Shown: positions 18,867 to 27,599 of the stretch, in pieces
How the letters are laid out: each line of letters begins with the position of its first letter
Numbering within the stretch: position 1 is the first letter of the stretch
The notes under the pieces: generated by a model
Seen by the model: the letters and a program-made list of their open reading frames with translations, nothing else
Database searches by the model: none
Told to the model about the DNA's origin: nothing
Assembly (NCBI RefSeq): GCF_014138435.1
Contig: NZ_JACJIM010000001.1
Coordinates: forward strand, 1-64,000
Length of the DNA stretch: 64,000 nucleotides
Direction: 5' to 3'
DNA from: Methylobacterium fujisawaense
GTDB taxonomy: Bacteria > Pseudomonadota > Alphaproteobacteria > Rhizobiales > Beijerinckiaceae
Position numbers and translations under genes: made by a program

Positions 18867-19469
18867 TCAGAGGTTGAGGAGCCCGGCAACCCCGGCGATC
18901 ACCGCATAGGCGAAGCCGGCATTGATGGCGACGCCGAACACGCCGATGACGAGGCCGCCCAGCACGACGAGACCGTCGCGCTCGACGAGGCCGAGCCCGA
19001 CCAGGCAGACGGCGAGACCGAGCGGGATCTGCCCGACGATGGGCGCGGCCACGATCAGCGCCAGCGCCAGGGCCAGCAGGACGATCCCCATGCCGCGCAT
19101 GCCGAGCGCGGTCTCGAATACGCTGACGCGGGGGCGCGACCAGCGCTCCAGGCGGCGCAGGATCGGCACCGCGCGGGTCACAGCGCGCCGGACATCCGTC
19201 AAGGCGATGGAGCGGCCCAGCAGCATCCGCGGCAGCCACGGTGCCGACATGCCGGCGGCGATCTGGATCGCCACGAGCAGCAGGAGCAGGCCGCAGATCA
19301 GTGGGATCGGCGGCGGCATCGGCAGGCAGTTCGGCAGCCCCAGCAGGACCACGAGCAGCGCGAAGGCGCGATCCCGTAGGACCGCGACGATGTCGCCCAC
19401 GGTGAGGCGCTCGCCCTCCTGGCTCGCCAGCACGGTGAGGACGTCCGACGTTCGTGCACCGGAGGTCAA
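18867..19469 (-). CDS. exoD: Exopolysaccharide synthesis protein ExoD family
   Basis: 200 aa; the frame begins at a TTG (19469). The ExoD signature is visible as RTSDVLTVLASQEGERLTVG, then DRAFALLVVLLGLPNCLPMP and PPIPLICGLLLLLVAIQ. Two further C-terminal hydrophobic hairpins follow. ExoD of Sinorhizobium is an inner-membrane protein affecting exopolysaccharide production and alkaline tolerance; its biochemical role is unclear. Confidence 0.85.
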   Translation of the reverse strand: MTSGARTSDVLTVLASQEGERLTVGDIVAVLRDRAFALLVVLLGLPNCLPMPPPIPLICGLLLLLVAIQIAAGMSAPWLPRMLLGRSIALTDVRRAVTRAVPILRRLERWSRPRVSVFETALGMRGMGIVLLALALALIVAAPIVGQIPLGLAVCLVGLGLVERDGLVVLGGLVIGVFGVAINAGFAYAVIAGVAGLLNL

Positions 19470-19762
19470 GGATCTGCCAACCTTCGCTAACCCGCGGGGG
19501 CTCTAGCCGAGAACATCTGGCACGCCAAGCACGGCGGATTCGCGACAGCGCGATGGCGGCCGGCAGGTGGCCGCGCACCGCGCCGCGCCCGGCAGCCCGG
19601 CCAAGCATTCCCAAAGTCACAGCGCACGCCGGCGGACATGCGGCACGCTTTTGCCGGGCTTCCGGATCATGGCGCCAACAAATCCGGGGATGCCATCGCG
19701 CCAATCGATGCAACACGGTTAATTTTATCCTAATCTGATCCTTCCAGGCCGGAGGATCGACC

Positions 19763-20488
19763 GTGCAAAGCTATCGCACAGCCCCGAAGATCCACACGCG
19801 AAGGCCAACGGCTCTGATTGTTCTGGCAGGCATCGTGGGTTTTTCTTCAACGGCACACGCCAGCGAGATCGACACGCTGCTGTTCGGCAGCCTCGACGCG
19901 GGCGGCGACACGTTCCTGACCCTCGGCGCGAAGGTCGGCCTTACTTCTCTCGCGCAGGAGGGTTTCGTCGCGCTGGCGACCGTCGGCGGCGGACGGCGCA
20001 CGGAAAGCGGCGCGGACGGTCCCCGCGCACGGTACACCGTCGCCGCCGCCGCACTCGCCGGGCATCAATGGTTTTTCGACTGGGGCGTGGTCGCGGCCTA
20101 TGCCGGCCTCGAGACCACGAGCGAGATGCTGATCGCAGGGCCGACGCGCGACGCCCTGCCGACCCGCTTCGGCCTGCGCCTGCACGGCGAGGTCTGGGCA
20201 CGTCCGACCGCTGCGACGCTGCTTCAGGCGACCGCCGTCGCGGGATCGGCCCGGGACAGCCTCTGGGCGCGCCTCGCCTGGGGCTATCGCCTCTGGGAGA
20301 CCTATCTCGGCCCAGAGGCGGCGCTCTACACCGACGCGACCGGCTACGCGAAGTGGAGCCTCGGCCTGCACGGGACCGACTTCGCCCTCGGCCGGTACAG
20401 CCTCCGCGCGTCGGTGGGCCTCCAGACCGAGTCGCGCCGGGCCCGGGCTTGTCCCTACGTGACGCTGTCGGTCTGGTCGCCCCTCTGA
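19763..20488 (+). CDS. bcsS: BcsS-family (cellulose biosynthesis-associated) outer-membrane protein
   Basis: 241 aa from GTG 19763 with GGAGGATC upstream. The signal peptide (ALIVLAGIVGFSSTAHAS) is followed by alternating beta-strand-like segments with aromatic residues (ARYTVAAAALAGHQWFFDWG, GVVAAYAGLETTSE, WARLAWGYRLWETYLGPEAA, KWSLGLHGTDFALGRYSLRA, YVTLSVWSPL). This fits the BcsS family, a small beta-barrel associated with bcs loci. No other bcs gene is in the window, so a link to cellulose is by family only. Its 3' end overlaps the opposing photolyase gene by 34 bases. Confidence 0.75.
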   Translation: MQSYRTAPKIHTRRPTALIVLAGIVGFSSTAHASEIDTLLFGSLDAGGDTFLTLGAKVGLTSLAQEGFVALATVGGGRRTESGADGPRARYTVAAAALAGHQWFFDWGVVAAYAGLETTSEMLIAGPTRDALPTRFGLRLHGEVWARPTAATLLQATAVAGSARDSLWARLAWGYRLWETYLGPEAALYTDATGYAKWSLGLHGTDFALGRYSLRASVGLQTESRRARACPYVTLSVWSPL

Positions 20489-22059
20489 TCGGCACTCGGC
20501 CGGGCCTCGAGGGCATCGAGGAAGGCGGCCGCGTCGCGGCGGATCTCGGCGCGGCGCTCGTCGCCGAATCCGCGCAGGGTCCGGTACGGCATCGCCAAGC
20601 GCTGATTGCCGGCCAGCCGCTCCTCGTTCTCGATCAGGAAGTTCCAGTAGAGATAGTTGAACGGACAGGCCTCGGGCCCGGACTTGACCTTCACTTTGTA
20701 GGCGCAGGACGCGCAGTAATCGGACATCCGGTCGATATAGGCGCCCGAGGCCGCATAGGGCTTGGAGCCCATCACGCCGCCATCGGCCCACAGAACCATG
20801 CCGTGAACGTTGGGCAACTCGACCCATTCGTAGGCGTCGGCGAAGACGATCAGGTACCATTCCTCCACCTGCGCCGGGTCGAGGCCGGCGATGAGGGCGA
20901 AGTTGCCGGTCACCATCAGGCGCTGGATGTGGTGGGCGTAGGCGTGGGCGCGCGTCTCGGTGACCACCTGCGCGACGCAGTTCAGCGCCGTTTCCCCCGA
21001 CCAGTAGAACCACGGCAGGTCGCGGCGCGCGCCGAGGGCATTGGTGTCCCGGTAGGCGGGCATCCGCGCCCAGTAGAGGCCGCGCACGTATTCCCGCCAG
21101 CCGAGGATCTGCCGGATGAAGCCCTCGACGCAGTGGAGCGGCGCCGCACCGTCGCGGTAGGCGCGCTCGGCCGCCCAGCAGACCTCCTCGGCGGTGAGCA
21201 GGCCGGCGTTGAGGGCGGGCGACAGGAGGGCGTGGTACAGGAACGGCGCGCCGGTCTTCATTGCGTCCTGATAGTCGCCGAAGGTCGGAAGGGCCTCGGC
21301 CAGGAAGTGCCGGAGCGCCGCGAGGGCGTCGGCCCGGGTCACCGGCCAGGAGAAGCCGGAGAGATCGCCGAAATGGTCGCCGAATTCCGCCTCGACGAGG
21401 GCGATGGCCTCGCGCGTCACGGAATCGGGCTGGAAGCCGATCCGGTCCGGCGGACGATGCCCCTTGGGCAGGCGCTTGCGGTTCTCGGGATCGTAATTCC
21501 AGCGGCCGCCGGCGGGCTCGCCGCCATCCATCAGAAGGCCGGTCCGACGCCGCATGCCCCGGTAGAAGGTCTCCATCCGCAGGTGATGCCGGCCGTCTGC
21601 CCATTTCGCGAAATCCTCACGCGGACACAGGAAGCGGTTGTCGGCGCGGATCTCGAGCGGCATCGGCAGGCTCTCGCGCCAATCCTGCATCATTTCCCAG
21701 ACGCGCCACTCGCCCGGTTCGGTGACGACGATCCGCTCCGGCCGGTGCCGCGCGACGGCGCGCTCCAGTTCGCCGGTGAAACTACCGGTATTGCCCGCCT
21801 CGGTGAGGCGCACGTAGTCGACGGTGATCCCCTCCGCCTCCAATTCGGCCGCGAAGTGGCGCCTGGCGGCGAACAGGAAGGCGATCTTCTGCTTGTGGTG
21901 GCGGACATAGGTCGCCTCGTCCCGGACCTCGACCATCAGCACCACGTCGCATTCGGGGTCGAGGTCGACGAGGCTCGAGACCCGGCGCGTCAGCTGATCG
22001 CCGAGGACGAAGCGCAGCGTGCCGCGCGGTGCGGCGGCGCCGCGGCGTTTTCCGGCCAT
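20455..22059 (-). CDS. phrB: Iron-sulfur photolyase/cryptochrome (FeS-BCP, PhrB/CryB type)
   Basis: 534 aa from ATG 22059. This prokaryotic clade of photolyases repairs (6-4) UV lesions using FAD and has an Fe-S cluster. The N-terminal antenna domain is GTLRFVLGDQLTRRVSSLVD. The C-terminal FAD domain has GWREYVRGLYWARMP, HAYAHHIQRLMVTGNFAL and GMVLWADGGVMGSKPYAASG. Cysteines for the 4Fe-4S cluster are in SDYCASCAYKVK and GPEACPFNYLYW, with the fourth probably in LHCVEGFIRQ. It lies four bases downstream of an SDR gene on the same strand, so they probably form an operon. Confidence 0.92.
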   Translation of the reverse strand: MAGKRRGAAAPRGTLRFVLGDQLTRRVSSLVDLDPECDVVLMVEVRDEATYVRHHKQKIAFLFAARRHFAAELEAEGITVDYVRLTEAGNTGSFTGELERAVARHRPERIVVTEPGEWRVWEMMQDWRESLPMPLEIRADNRFLCPREDFAKWADGRHHLRMETFYRGMRRRTGLLMDGGEPAGGRWNYDPENRKRLPKGHRPPDRIGFQPDSVTREAIALVEAEFGDHFGDLSGFSWPVTRADALAALRHFLAEALPTFGDYQDAMKTGAPFLYHALLSPALNAGLLTAEEVCWAAERAYRDGAAPLHCVEGFIRQILGWREYVRGLYWARMPAYRDTNALGARRDLPWFYWSGETALNCVAQVVTETRAHAYAHHIQRLMVTGNFALIAGLDPAQVEEWYLIVFADAYEWVELPNVHGMVLWADGGVMGSKPYAASGAYIDRMSDYCASCAYKVKVKSGPEACPFNYLYWNFLIENEERLAGNQRLAMPYRTLRGFGDERRAEIRRDAAAFLDALEARPSADQRGDQTDSVT

Positions 22060-22063
22060 CGTC

Positions 22064-22798
22064 TCAGCCCTTGGTCCGGAGGGCGGAGCGGCCGCCATCC
22101 ACGCCGATGACTTGGCCGGTGATCCAGGCCGCCTCCTCGGAGACCAGGAAGGCGGCCAGGGCGCCGACATCCTCCGGACGCCCGAGCCGTTGAAGGGCAT
22201 GCATGGCCGCAATCCCCTGCGCGAGGGTCTCGTTGCCGGTGATCCCCGCAGCGAGCGGCGTGCGCGTCAGCGAGGGCGCCACGACGTTGATGCGGATCTG
22301 GGGCGCGAGTTCGGCCGCCAGGGACAGTGCCATGCCCTCGATGGCGCCTTTCGCCATGGCGACGGAGGCATGCGCGGCAAAACCCTGCGCCACCGCCACC
22401 GTCGAGAACAGGACGATCCCGGCCCCCGCCGCGCCGGCACCGGCGTTCAGCGCGCCCGCGGCGGCCTGCACCGCCGAGAAGGCGCCGAGCGCATTGATGG
22501 CGAAGTCGCCCTCGACATCCGCCCGCGTCAACCGATTCAGCGGCCGCAGATTGATGGTGCCGACCGCGTAGACCAGCCCCGCGAGGTCCGGGCCCGCCGC
22601 CTCGGTCACGGCGGACGCGAAGTCCGGATCGGTGACGTCGCCCGCGGTGGTGCGCGTCTCCCCCAGATCCTCGGCGACCTTAGACAGGCGATCCGCGTCC
22701 CGGGCCGCGAGATGCAGGGCGTAGCCTCGGGCGCGGAGGGCACGCGCCGTGGCAAGACCGATGCCTCCGGTTCCGCCGTAGATGATCACCCGACGCAC
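22064..22798 (-). CDS. Short-chain dehydrogenase/reductase-like protein lacking the catalytic Tyr
   Basis: 244 aa from GTG 22798, with AAGGGG six bases upstream. The Rossmann dinucleotide motif GGTGGIG is at about residues 8-14. Asn102 (INALGA) and Ser132 (LFSTVAV) of the SDR tetrad are present. Where YxxxK is expected, the sequence is VAMAK (146-150), so the Lys is present and the Tyr is Val. The C-terminus is SDR-like (INVVAPSLTRTPL, ITGQVIGVDGG). It probably binds NAD(P) but may not be a classical reductase. The photolyase gene starts four bases after its stop; a role in flavin or photolyase biology is speculation from that linkage. Confidence 0.8.
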   Translation of the reverse strand: MRRVIIYGGTGGIGLATARALRARGYALHLAARDADRLSKVAEDLGETRTTAGDVTDPDFASAVTEAAGPDLAGLVYAVGTINLRPLNRLTRADVEGDFAINALGAFSAVQAAAGALNAGAGAAGAGIVLFSTVAVAQGFAAHASVAMAKGAIEGMALSLAAELAPQIRINVVAPSLTRTPLAAGITGNETLAQGIAAMHALQRLGRPEDVGALAAFLVSEEAAWITGQVIGVDGGRSALRTKG

Positions 22799-22907
22799 GC
22801 CGAACCCCTTGCTACCCGCATTGGCACGATCAAGGTAAGGCGAGGGACGCTCCCGGGCAGACGGCGGATCCGCGCCCTCCACGTGCACAAGGTCGCAGGC
22901 GGCAAGG

Positions 22908-23771
22908 ATGAAGTTCGCGTTCGCCGGCATCGACTTCCTCGGCGGAGTCTTCGAGGGACTGCTGGATGCCGGCTGGACGCCGGTGAAGCTGTTCACCCGC
23001 CCCTGTGACGGGATCTACGACCACAACGAAGTCATCGTCGCCCGCGCCCGGGCGCTGCGGCTGCCGATCCAGCTGTCGCGGATCCGCGAACGGGATATCG
23101 AGGCGCTTCAGGCCGAGCACGGCCGGGATTGGGCGCTCGTGGTCGCGGGATATCCCTGGCTCATCAAGGGCTGGAAGGGCCGCGCCGCCTACGGCCTCAA
23201 CATCCACCCCTCCCCGCTTCCGACGGGCCGCGGCCCCTACCCGCTGTTCCGCGCCGTCCTCGACCGCTACGAGAGCTGGGGCGTCACCGCCCATGTCCTT
23301 GCCGACGGCTTCGACACCGGCGACATCCTCGCGCAGGATATCTTCGGCTTAAGTTCGCACGAGAGCCACGAGACCCTGCTGGCCAAGTGCCAGATGGCGG
23401 CCCGCCGTCTCGCCGCGGGCCCGCTCGGCCGCGAATTGCCCGCACGATGGCGGAGATCCGAGCCGCAGGGCGACGGCTCCTACTGGCCCCGTGCCACCGA
23501 TTTCGACCGGACGCTCGATTTCCGGCAGGACGTCGCGACGGTCCTGCGCCGGGTGCGGGCCTTCGGCACGGTCGAGACGATCGCGCGGCTGGGAGATGCC
23601 CGGATGTTCGTGGCGGAGGCCCAGGGCTGGCCGGAACGCCACGCGCACACGCCTGGGACGGTGGTGCACCGCCACCGCCGCCACGTCGTGGTCGCGGCCC
23701 TCGACGGCTACGTTCAGCTGACCCGCTGGTCGCCGGTGCCCCTCGCAGAAGCCGGGCAGGTCGGCCGCTGA
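22908..23771 (+). CDS. Formyltransferase-family protein (Fmt-like)
   Basis: 287 aa from ATG 22908. The N-terminal formyltransferase fold begins MKFAFAGIDFLGGVFEGLLD. The formyl-THF site motif NIHPSPLPTGRGPYPLF has the family His (HPSPLP pattern), and DTGDILAQD carries the usual Asp. Residues 170-287 are shorter and unlike the C-terminal tRNA-binding domain of methionyl-tRNA formyltransferase, so this is a paralogue, possibly acting on a sugar or small metabolite. It is divergent from the SDR gene with a 109-base gap. Confidence 0.8.
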   Translation: MKFAFAGIDFLGGVFEGLLDAGWTPVKLFTRPCDGIYDHNEVIVARARALRLPIQLSRIRERDIEALQAEHGRDWALVVAGYPWLIKGWKGRAAYGLNIHPSPLPTGRGPYPLFRAVLDRYESWGVTAHVLADGFDTGDILAQDIFGLSSHESHETLLAKCQMAARRLAAGPLGRELPARWRRSEPQGDGSYWPRATDFDRTLDFRQDVATVLRRVRAFGTVETIARLGDARMFVAEAQGWPERHAHTPGTVVHRHRRHVVVAALDGYVQLTRWSPVPLAEAGQVGR

Positions 23772-23841
23772 CCGACGCCGACCGGGAACCGAAGCGCGAA
23801 CCCTGATGTTTCCGGCGGCCCAGGACATTACGGAGTCCGAC

Positions 23842-24183
23842 ATGTCAACACGCGCCAGCCTCGCCGCAGCCCTCGGGTTTGCCGCGCTGTTCACCGGCTC
23901 CGCCTTCGCGCAGGCGGTGATCGTGACCCCCGACGAGTTCGGCCCCGACGACGATGTGGTGGTGCGCGACTACATCGTGCGCCGACCGGTGGGGCCCGGG
24001 CCGATCGTCGGATCGATCCCGCTGCGTCCCGGCAGCATCGTGCCGCCCGACGTGCGTCTGGCCCCGTTCACCGAGGCCCCGAATCCGCGCCTGCGGCGCT
24101 TCGGCTACTTCGTGGCGCCGGGCGACAAGATCGTGGTCGTCGACCCCGAGACCCGTGCGGTGGTGCGAATCCTCGATCGCTGA
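23842..24183 (+). CDS. DUF1236-domain secreted protein
   Basis: 113 aa from ATG 23842. Signal peptide SLAAALGFAALFTGSAFAQA. The mature protein ends with the DUF1236 pattern PPDVRLAPF and LRRFGYFVAPGDKIVVVDPE-TRAVVRILD. DUF1236 proteins are common periplasmic proteins in Rhizobiales with unknown function. The frame extends to 23806, but the signal peptide fits the chosen start. Confidence 0.8.
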   Translation: MSTRASLAAALGFAALFTGSAFAQAVIVTPDEFGPDDDVVVRDYIVRRPVGPGPIVGSIPLRPGSIVPPDVRLAPFTEAPNPRLRRFGYFVAPGDKIVVVDPETRAVVRILDR

Positions 24184-24201
24184 CGCCCCGCGGCGCGCGG
24201 C

Positions 24202-25230
24202 TCACCAGTCGCTGAGCGCCGCGCGCTTCCAGCGATCGGGCGCGACGCAGCGGTACTCGTAGGCCTCGTCCCAGGCGTGGTCCCCCGGGATGCAGGGTGC
24301 GCGGCTGCTCTCGGGCGGCCGCGGCAGCGTCTCGCGGAAAGAGGCGGCCTCGATCTGCCCGGTGTCGCTCACGCGCAGGACCGGTCCGGCTCCCGTGCCA
24401 TAGACCAGATCGCGCCCGTCGAAGCCGAGGCTGCGGGAGAAGCCGCCGTCGCGGTTGCCGTCGAGCCCGATCGCCTGTCCGGCCGCGAGCAGCATCGGCA
24501 CGCCGGTAAACCGCGCCGCGGCAGCGTCGATCCCGATGCCGTAGGTCCCCTCCCCCTGGAACGAGATCGCCCGGTCGGTGATGGATCCGGTGAGATTGCC
24601 CATGAGGATGCCGTAGCCGGTATGGGCCCCCGGCACGCCGCCGGTGGAGATCTGCAGCCCGACCCGCTGGCGGTTCCGATCCGTCGTCGGCGATTGCGCC
24701 GAGACGTCGATCTCGGCGCCGATGCACGAGGCCACGGGGTCGGCCTCGTCGGTCATGTCGACGCAATTGAAGTTGCCGGCCCAGGACGGCCCCACCGGCC
24801 CCACCCCGTTCGGTTCCTTGAAGATCGTGCCATTGACGGCGACGTTCTGTGCCCCGGTGCTGGCGAGGGCGCGATTGTGCAGTTCGCCCGTGATCGTCCA
24901 TTCGTAGCCGGCATTGTGCGGGCCGGTGGAGCCGAGCGCCCAGATCGCCTTGTAGGTGTGGGTGGCCTCACCCGACCCTTCGGGCACGTGCCGGTCGACC
25001 CGAAGGGTCGAGACCGGATCGAAGGCCTGCGGCCGGTTCCAGAGGAAGACGTGGCCGCCGTCCAGCCCCGGCACGCCGGTTCCCTGGACGCTCCGGGAGA
25101 AGGTCGGCAGCCAAGACTGATCGGGGACAGGCGCGGCTGACGGCGGCCGTCCGGGTGCCTCGGCGGCGCCGGAAAGTGGCAGACCGGCCGCGATGCTGGC
25201 CAGCAGGACCAAGCCAGGGCGGATGCGCAT
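24202..25230 (-). CDS. Secreted protein of unknown function
   Basis: 342 aa from ATG 25230. Signal peptide PGLVLLASIAAGLPLSGAAE. The mature part reads as repetitive beta structure (HVFLWNRPQAFDPVSTLRVD, YKAIWALGSTGPHNAGYEW, QNVAVNGTIFKEPNGVGPVG, VGLQISTGGVPGAHTGYGIL, YGIGIDAAAARFTGVPMLLA, VLRVSDTGQIEAASFRET). The style recalls phage tail or appendage proteins. The C-terminus has paired cysteines (RAPCIPGDHAWDEAYEYRC). No phage genes surround it, so this is only a resemblance. Confidence 0.6.
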   Translation of the reverse strand: MRIRPGLVLLASIAAGLPLSGAAEAPGRPPSAAPVPDQSWLPTFSRSVQGTGVPGLDGGHVFLWNRPQAFDPVSTLRVDRHVPEGSGEATHTYKAIWALGSTGPHNAGYEWTITGELHNRALASTGAQNVAVNGTIFKEPNGVGPVGPSWAGNFNCVDMTDEADPVASCIGAEIDVSAQSPTTDRNRQRVGLQISTGGVPGAHTGYGILMGNLTGSITDRAISFQGEGTYGIGIDAAAARFTGVPMLLAAGQAIGLDGNRDGGFSRSLGFDGRDLVYGTGAGPVLRVSDTGQIEAASFRETLPRPPESSRAPCIPGDHAWDEAYEYRCVAPDRWKRAALSDW

Positions 25231-25418
25231 GATCGTCTCCGATATCCGTACGGCACGGCCGCGCCCGGAACCGGACGGGCGGCCGCCCCTCGGTGCGAGA
25301 TAGGCTCTGCCAAGCGTCGCGGCGACATCCGCCCCGATTCGCCGGGCGGGTTGCGGATTCGGTGCCTGGATCCCGATGTGATCTGATGCAGGCCGGATTT
25401 CGCCAACGGTTCGGACCC

Positions 25419-25538
25419 ATGAAAGCCCTTCGTTTCCTGCGAATCTGGCTCCTGATATCGATCCCGCTGGGCCTCCTGGTCGGCAGGTTCATCAAGGTCG
25501 GCAAGGGACCGCCATCGCCCGGAAAGGGCCCGCGGTGA
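25419..25538 (+). CDS. Very small single-pass membrane protein
   Basis: A 39-codon frame from ATG 25419 gives MKALRFLRIWLLISIPLGLL followed by VGRFIKVGKGPPSPGKGPR: one hydrophobic helix and a basic, Pro/Gly-rich tail. The frame is open upstream, but only this part looks like protein. The ribosome site is weak. It may be a small membrane regulator; no family recognised. Confidence 0.4.
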   Translation: MKALRFLRIWLLISIPLGLLVGRFIKVGKGPPSPGKGPR

Positions 25539-25678
25539 TAATGCGAACTCCCGCCGATAGACGCGCCACGTCTTGTCCTTCTGCCGGACGATCGGGGACC
25601 ATCAATCATCTATTAGTAAATACCGCGCATTTTTACTGATATCGCGCCCATCAACGGATCCAGGCAGGAACCTCGGCC

Positions 25679-25969
25679 GTGTCCCGCACCGCACGCCCTT
25701 ACAGCGCCCTGGCGGAGCGACGGGCGACCGAGCGGAAGCCCACCGCCCTGCTGGCCTTTGCTCAGCAACGGGACGGCGCGCGTTATCCGTGTCAGGTCAG
25801 AAACATCTCCGATCGCGGCGCGATGTTGGAGTTCCTCGGCCAGCAGGCGGCGCTGCTCGAGAACGCGTTCGATCTGGTGTTGACGAGTTCAGAAACGCGG
25901 CACGCGGTTCGCCTGATCTGGCGGACGGAGCAGACGGTCGGCGTGGCGTTCAGTCCGGATTCCGATTGA
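25679..25969 (+). CDS. Single PilZ-domain protein
   Basis: 96 aa from GTG 25679. The c-di-GMP-binding PilZ motif is recognisable as ERRATERK (RxxxR) near residue 13 and CQVRNISDRGAMLEF, corresponding to (D/N)xSxxG. Nearly the whole protein is the domain, so it probably acts as a c-di-GMP-responsive adaptor. An AT-rich stretch with direct-repeat character precedes it. Similar single-domain PilZ proteins are numerous in Methylobacterium. Confidence 0.82.
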   Translation: MSRTARPYSALAERRATERKPTALLAFAQQRDGARYPCQVRNISDRGAMLEFLGQQAALLENAFDLVLTSSETRHAVRLIWRTEQTVGVAFSPDSD

Positions 25970-25987
25970 GGCACGCGCCGTCCCGGC

Positions 25988-26167
25988 TCAGGTCGCCAAG
26001 GTCGCCATGAGCATCAGTCCGAATGCCGGGAGCGTCAGCGCCAGGATGGCCAGGGCGTCGAGCGGTGCCGGCCGGCTCGCGGCGAGCCAGCGATGCTCGG
26101 CGAACTTCTCGGCTGCGAAACCGAACAGAACCAAGCCGCAACCGATGAACGTGACAAGCGCGGACAT
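25988..26167 (-). CDS. Small membrane protein (59 aa)
   Basis: ATG 26167 to TGA 25988 on the minus strand encodes MSALVTFIGCGLVLFGFAAE, KFAEHRWLAASRPAPLDALA and ILALTLPAFGLMLMATLAT: two hydrophobic helices joined by a polar loop. The coding character and clean start support a real gene. Function unknown. It converges with the PilZ gene. Confidence 0.6.
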   Translation of the reverse strand: MSALVTFIGCGLVLFGFAAEKFAEHRWLAASRPAPLDALAILALTLPAFGLMLMATLAT

Positions 26168-26464
26168 GACCCGGCCCCTTTGCGGAACGCCGCACGGAAG
26201 CGTGCGCCTGCCCGGCAGTACCCGCCGCGGAGGCGTAAAGTTTCACCGCAGGTCCGCCGATCGCGAAAATCACCACCCGGGCGCCTACGGGTCCCTGCAC
26301 TCCGGACACGACCGCAGGGCGGCGCCGCGCCGGCATCTCCACCGTAGACCCGTGCCGAGCGCGTGCCCTCAGGGTCAGGGGGTTGCAATCCCGCGCAGAT
26401 CCGTCGAGGCGGAAGCAAGCGGCATCGTTGAGGATTGTCGCAGGCAGCGGGGGGACTTCGACCT

Positions 26465-27424
26465 GTGAAGGCGAGCGGCAGCGGCGTGGCTGTGGGACAT
26501 GAGGGCTGGTTGTACTGGGTCGGGCGCGCCGGCGAGGTGGAGGCCTTCTACGGCGACACCGCGACCTCGCGACGGATCCTCAGACGCTGGACCCGGCTGA
26601 TCGGGCAACGGGCACGCCGCCTGGACGCCCACGGAATCCGCCACGTGCATACCGTCGTCCCCGACAAGCTGGCGATCTATCCCGACCTGCTCGGCCGCCC
26701 CTTTCCGGGGCTCGACGACCCACCGGGCGTCCGCCTCGCCCGATCGGTCGCCGCCGACAGCGGAGCTCCGATGGCGGATCTTCAGACGCCTCTCGTGGCC
26801 GCGCGGGACGGCGAGCCGGTCTACCTGCGGACGGACACGCACTGGACCTATCGCGGCTATCTCATCGCCTATCGCGCCCTTTGCGAAGCCCTGAACGCAC
26901 CGGTGGCGGACCATGTCTTTGCCGGCACCAGCACCCGCGAGACCTTCACCTTCGATCTCGGCGAGAAGCTCGTCCCTCCGGTCGACGAAGCGTATGTGGC
27001 TTACGATTTCCCGCGCCGTGCCGAACGGATCGACGCGAACGCGCTGGTCGAGGTTCGCGAGTCCGGACGCGCCGTGCGACCGCGCGGTCTGTTCGTCGGG
27101 TCGCGGGTCGTGCTGCAGAACAAAACGGCCCCTGATCAGCGGCGCGTGATCCTGTTCGGCGATTCCTACATCTACAGCCCGGGGGCGCGTCTCACCGCCA
27201 TGCTGGCCGAGACCTTCCACGAGGTGCACGCGATCTGGTCGGCGAATATCGACTGGCGCTATGTCGAGGCGGTTCGGCCGGATGTCGTGATCTTCGAGAT
27301 CGCGGAGCGTTTCCTGCGTCAGGTCCCCAACGACAGGATCCACATCGATCGCTTCGCAGAGGCCCGAGCGCGCCGTGCCGTCCGCCCGACCCTCCGCGAA
27401 CAGATCCGGCGCTGGCTGCGGTGA
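26465..27424 (+). CDS. AlgX/AlgJ SGNH-like protein (polysaccharide acetylation type)
   Basis: 319 aa from GTG 26465. Matches the AlgX/AlgJ N-terminal SGNH-hydrolase-like fold: GHEGWLYWVGRAGEVEAFYG, VHTVVPDKLAIYPDLL, the catalytic Asp-His pair in YLRTDTHWTYRGYLIAY, and the nucleophile Ser in VILFGDSYIYSP. The C-terminus ends VRPDVVIFEIAERFL. AlgX/AlgJ proteins acetylate exopolysaccharides in the periplasm, but no signal peptide is visible here and no MBOAT partner is nearby, so substrate and location are open. Confidence 0.75.
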   Translation: MKASGSGVAVGHEGWLYWVGRAGEVEAFYGDTATSRRILRRWTRLIGQRARRLDAHGIRHVHTVVPDKLAIYPDLLGRPFPGLDDPPGVRLARSVAADSGAPMADLQTPLVAARDGEPVYLRTDTHWTYRGYLIAYRALCEALNAPVADHVFAGTSTRETFTFDLGEKLVPPVDEAYVAYDFPRRAERIDANALVEVRESGRAVRPRGLFVGSRVVLQNKTAPDQRRVILFGDSYIYSPGARLTAMLAETFHEVHAIWSANIDWRYVEAVRPDVVIFEIAERFLRQVPNDRIHIDRFAEARARRAVRPTLREQIRRWLR

Positions 27425-27537
27425 GACGATCACGCGGACGCCGTCGTCGGTTTCGGCCGCCCCTGACGATGGCGCCAAGCCCCGAAACCTTACATCATCG
27501 ACTCGGCGAAAAAGGCCGGTCCATCGATGCGGCGGTG

Positions 27538-27575
27538 AAAAACGGCGAAAGCCCCGTCGCGGGGGCGACGGGGCT
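27538..27575 (-). terminator. Rho-independent terminator of the Gly/Tyr-rich protein gene
   Basis: On the minus strand AGCCCCGTCG pairs with CGACGGGGCT (27575-27566 with 27559-27550) around a six-base loop, followed by CTTTCGCCGTTTTT. Confidence 0.8.
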
Positions 27576-27599
27576 CTGCGTCAAAATCCGTGGCTCGGC

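Noticed and set aside
20068..22110. Long plus-strand open frame of 680 codons antisense to the photolyase gene
   Set aside because: It mirrors a well-supported gene with clear motifs on the other strand; high third-position GC produces such antisense frames. Its translation has no recognisable domain.
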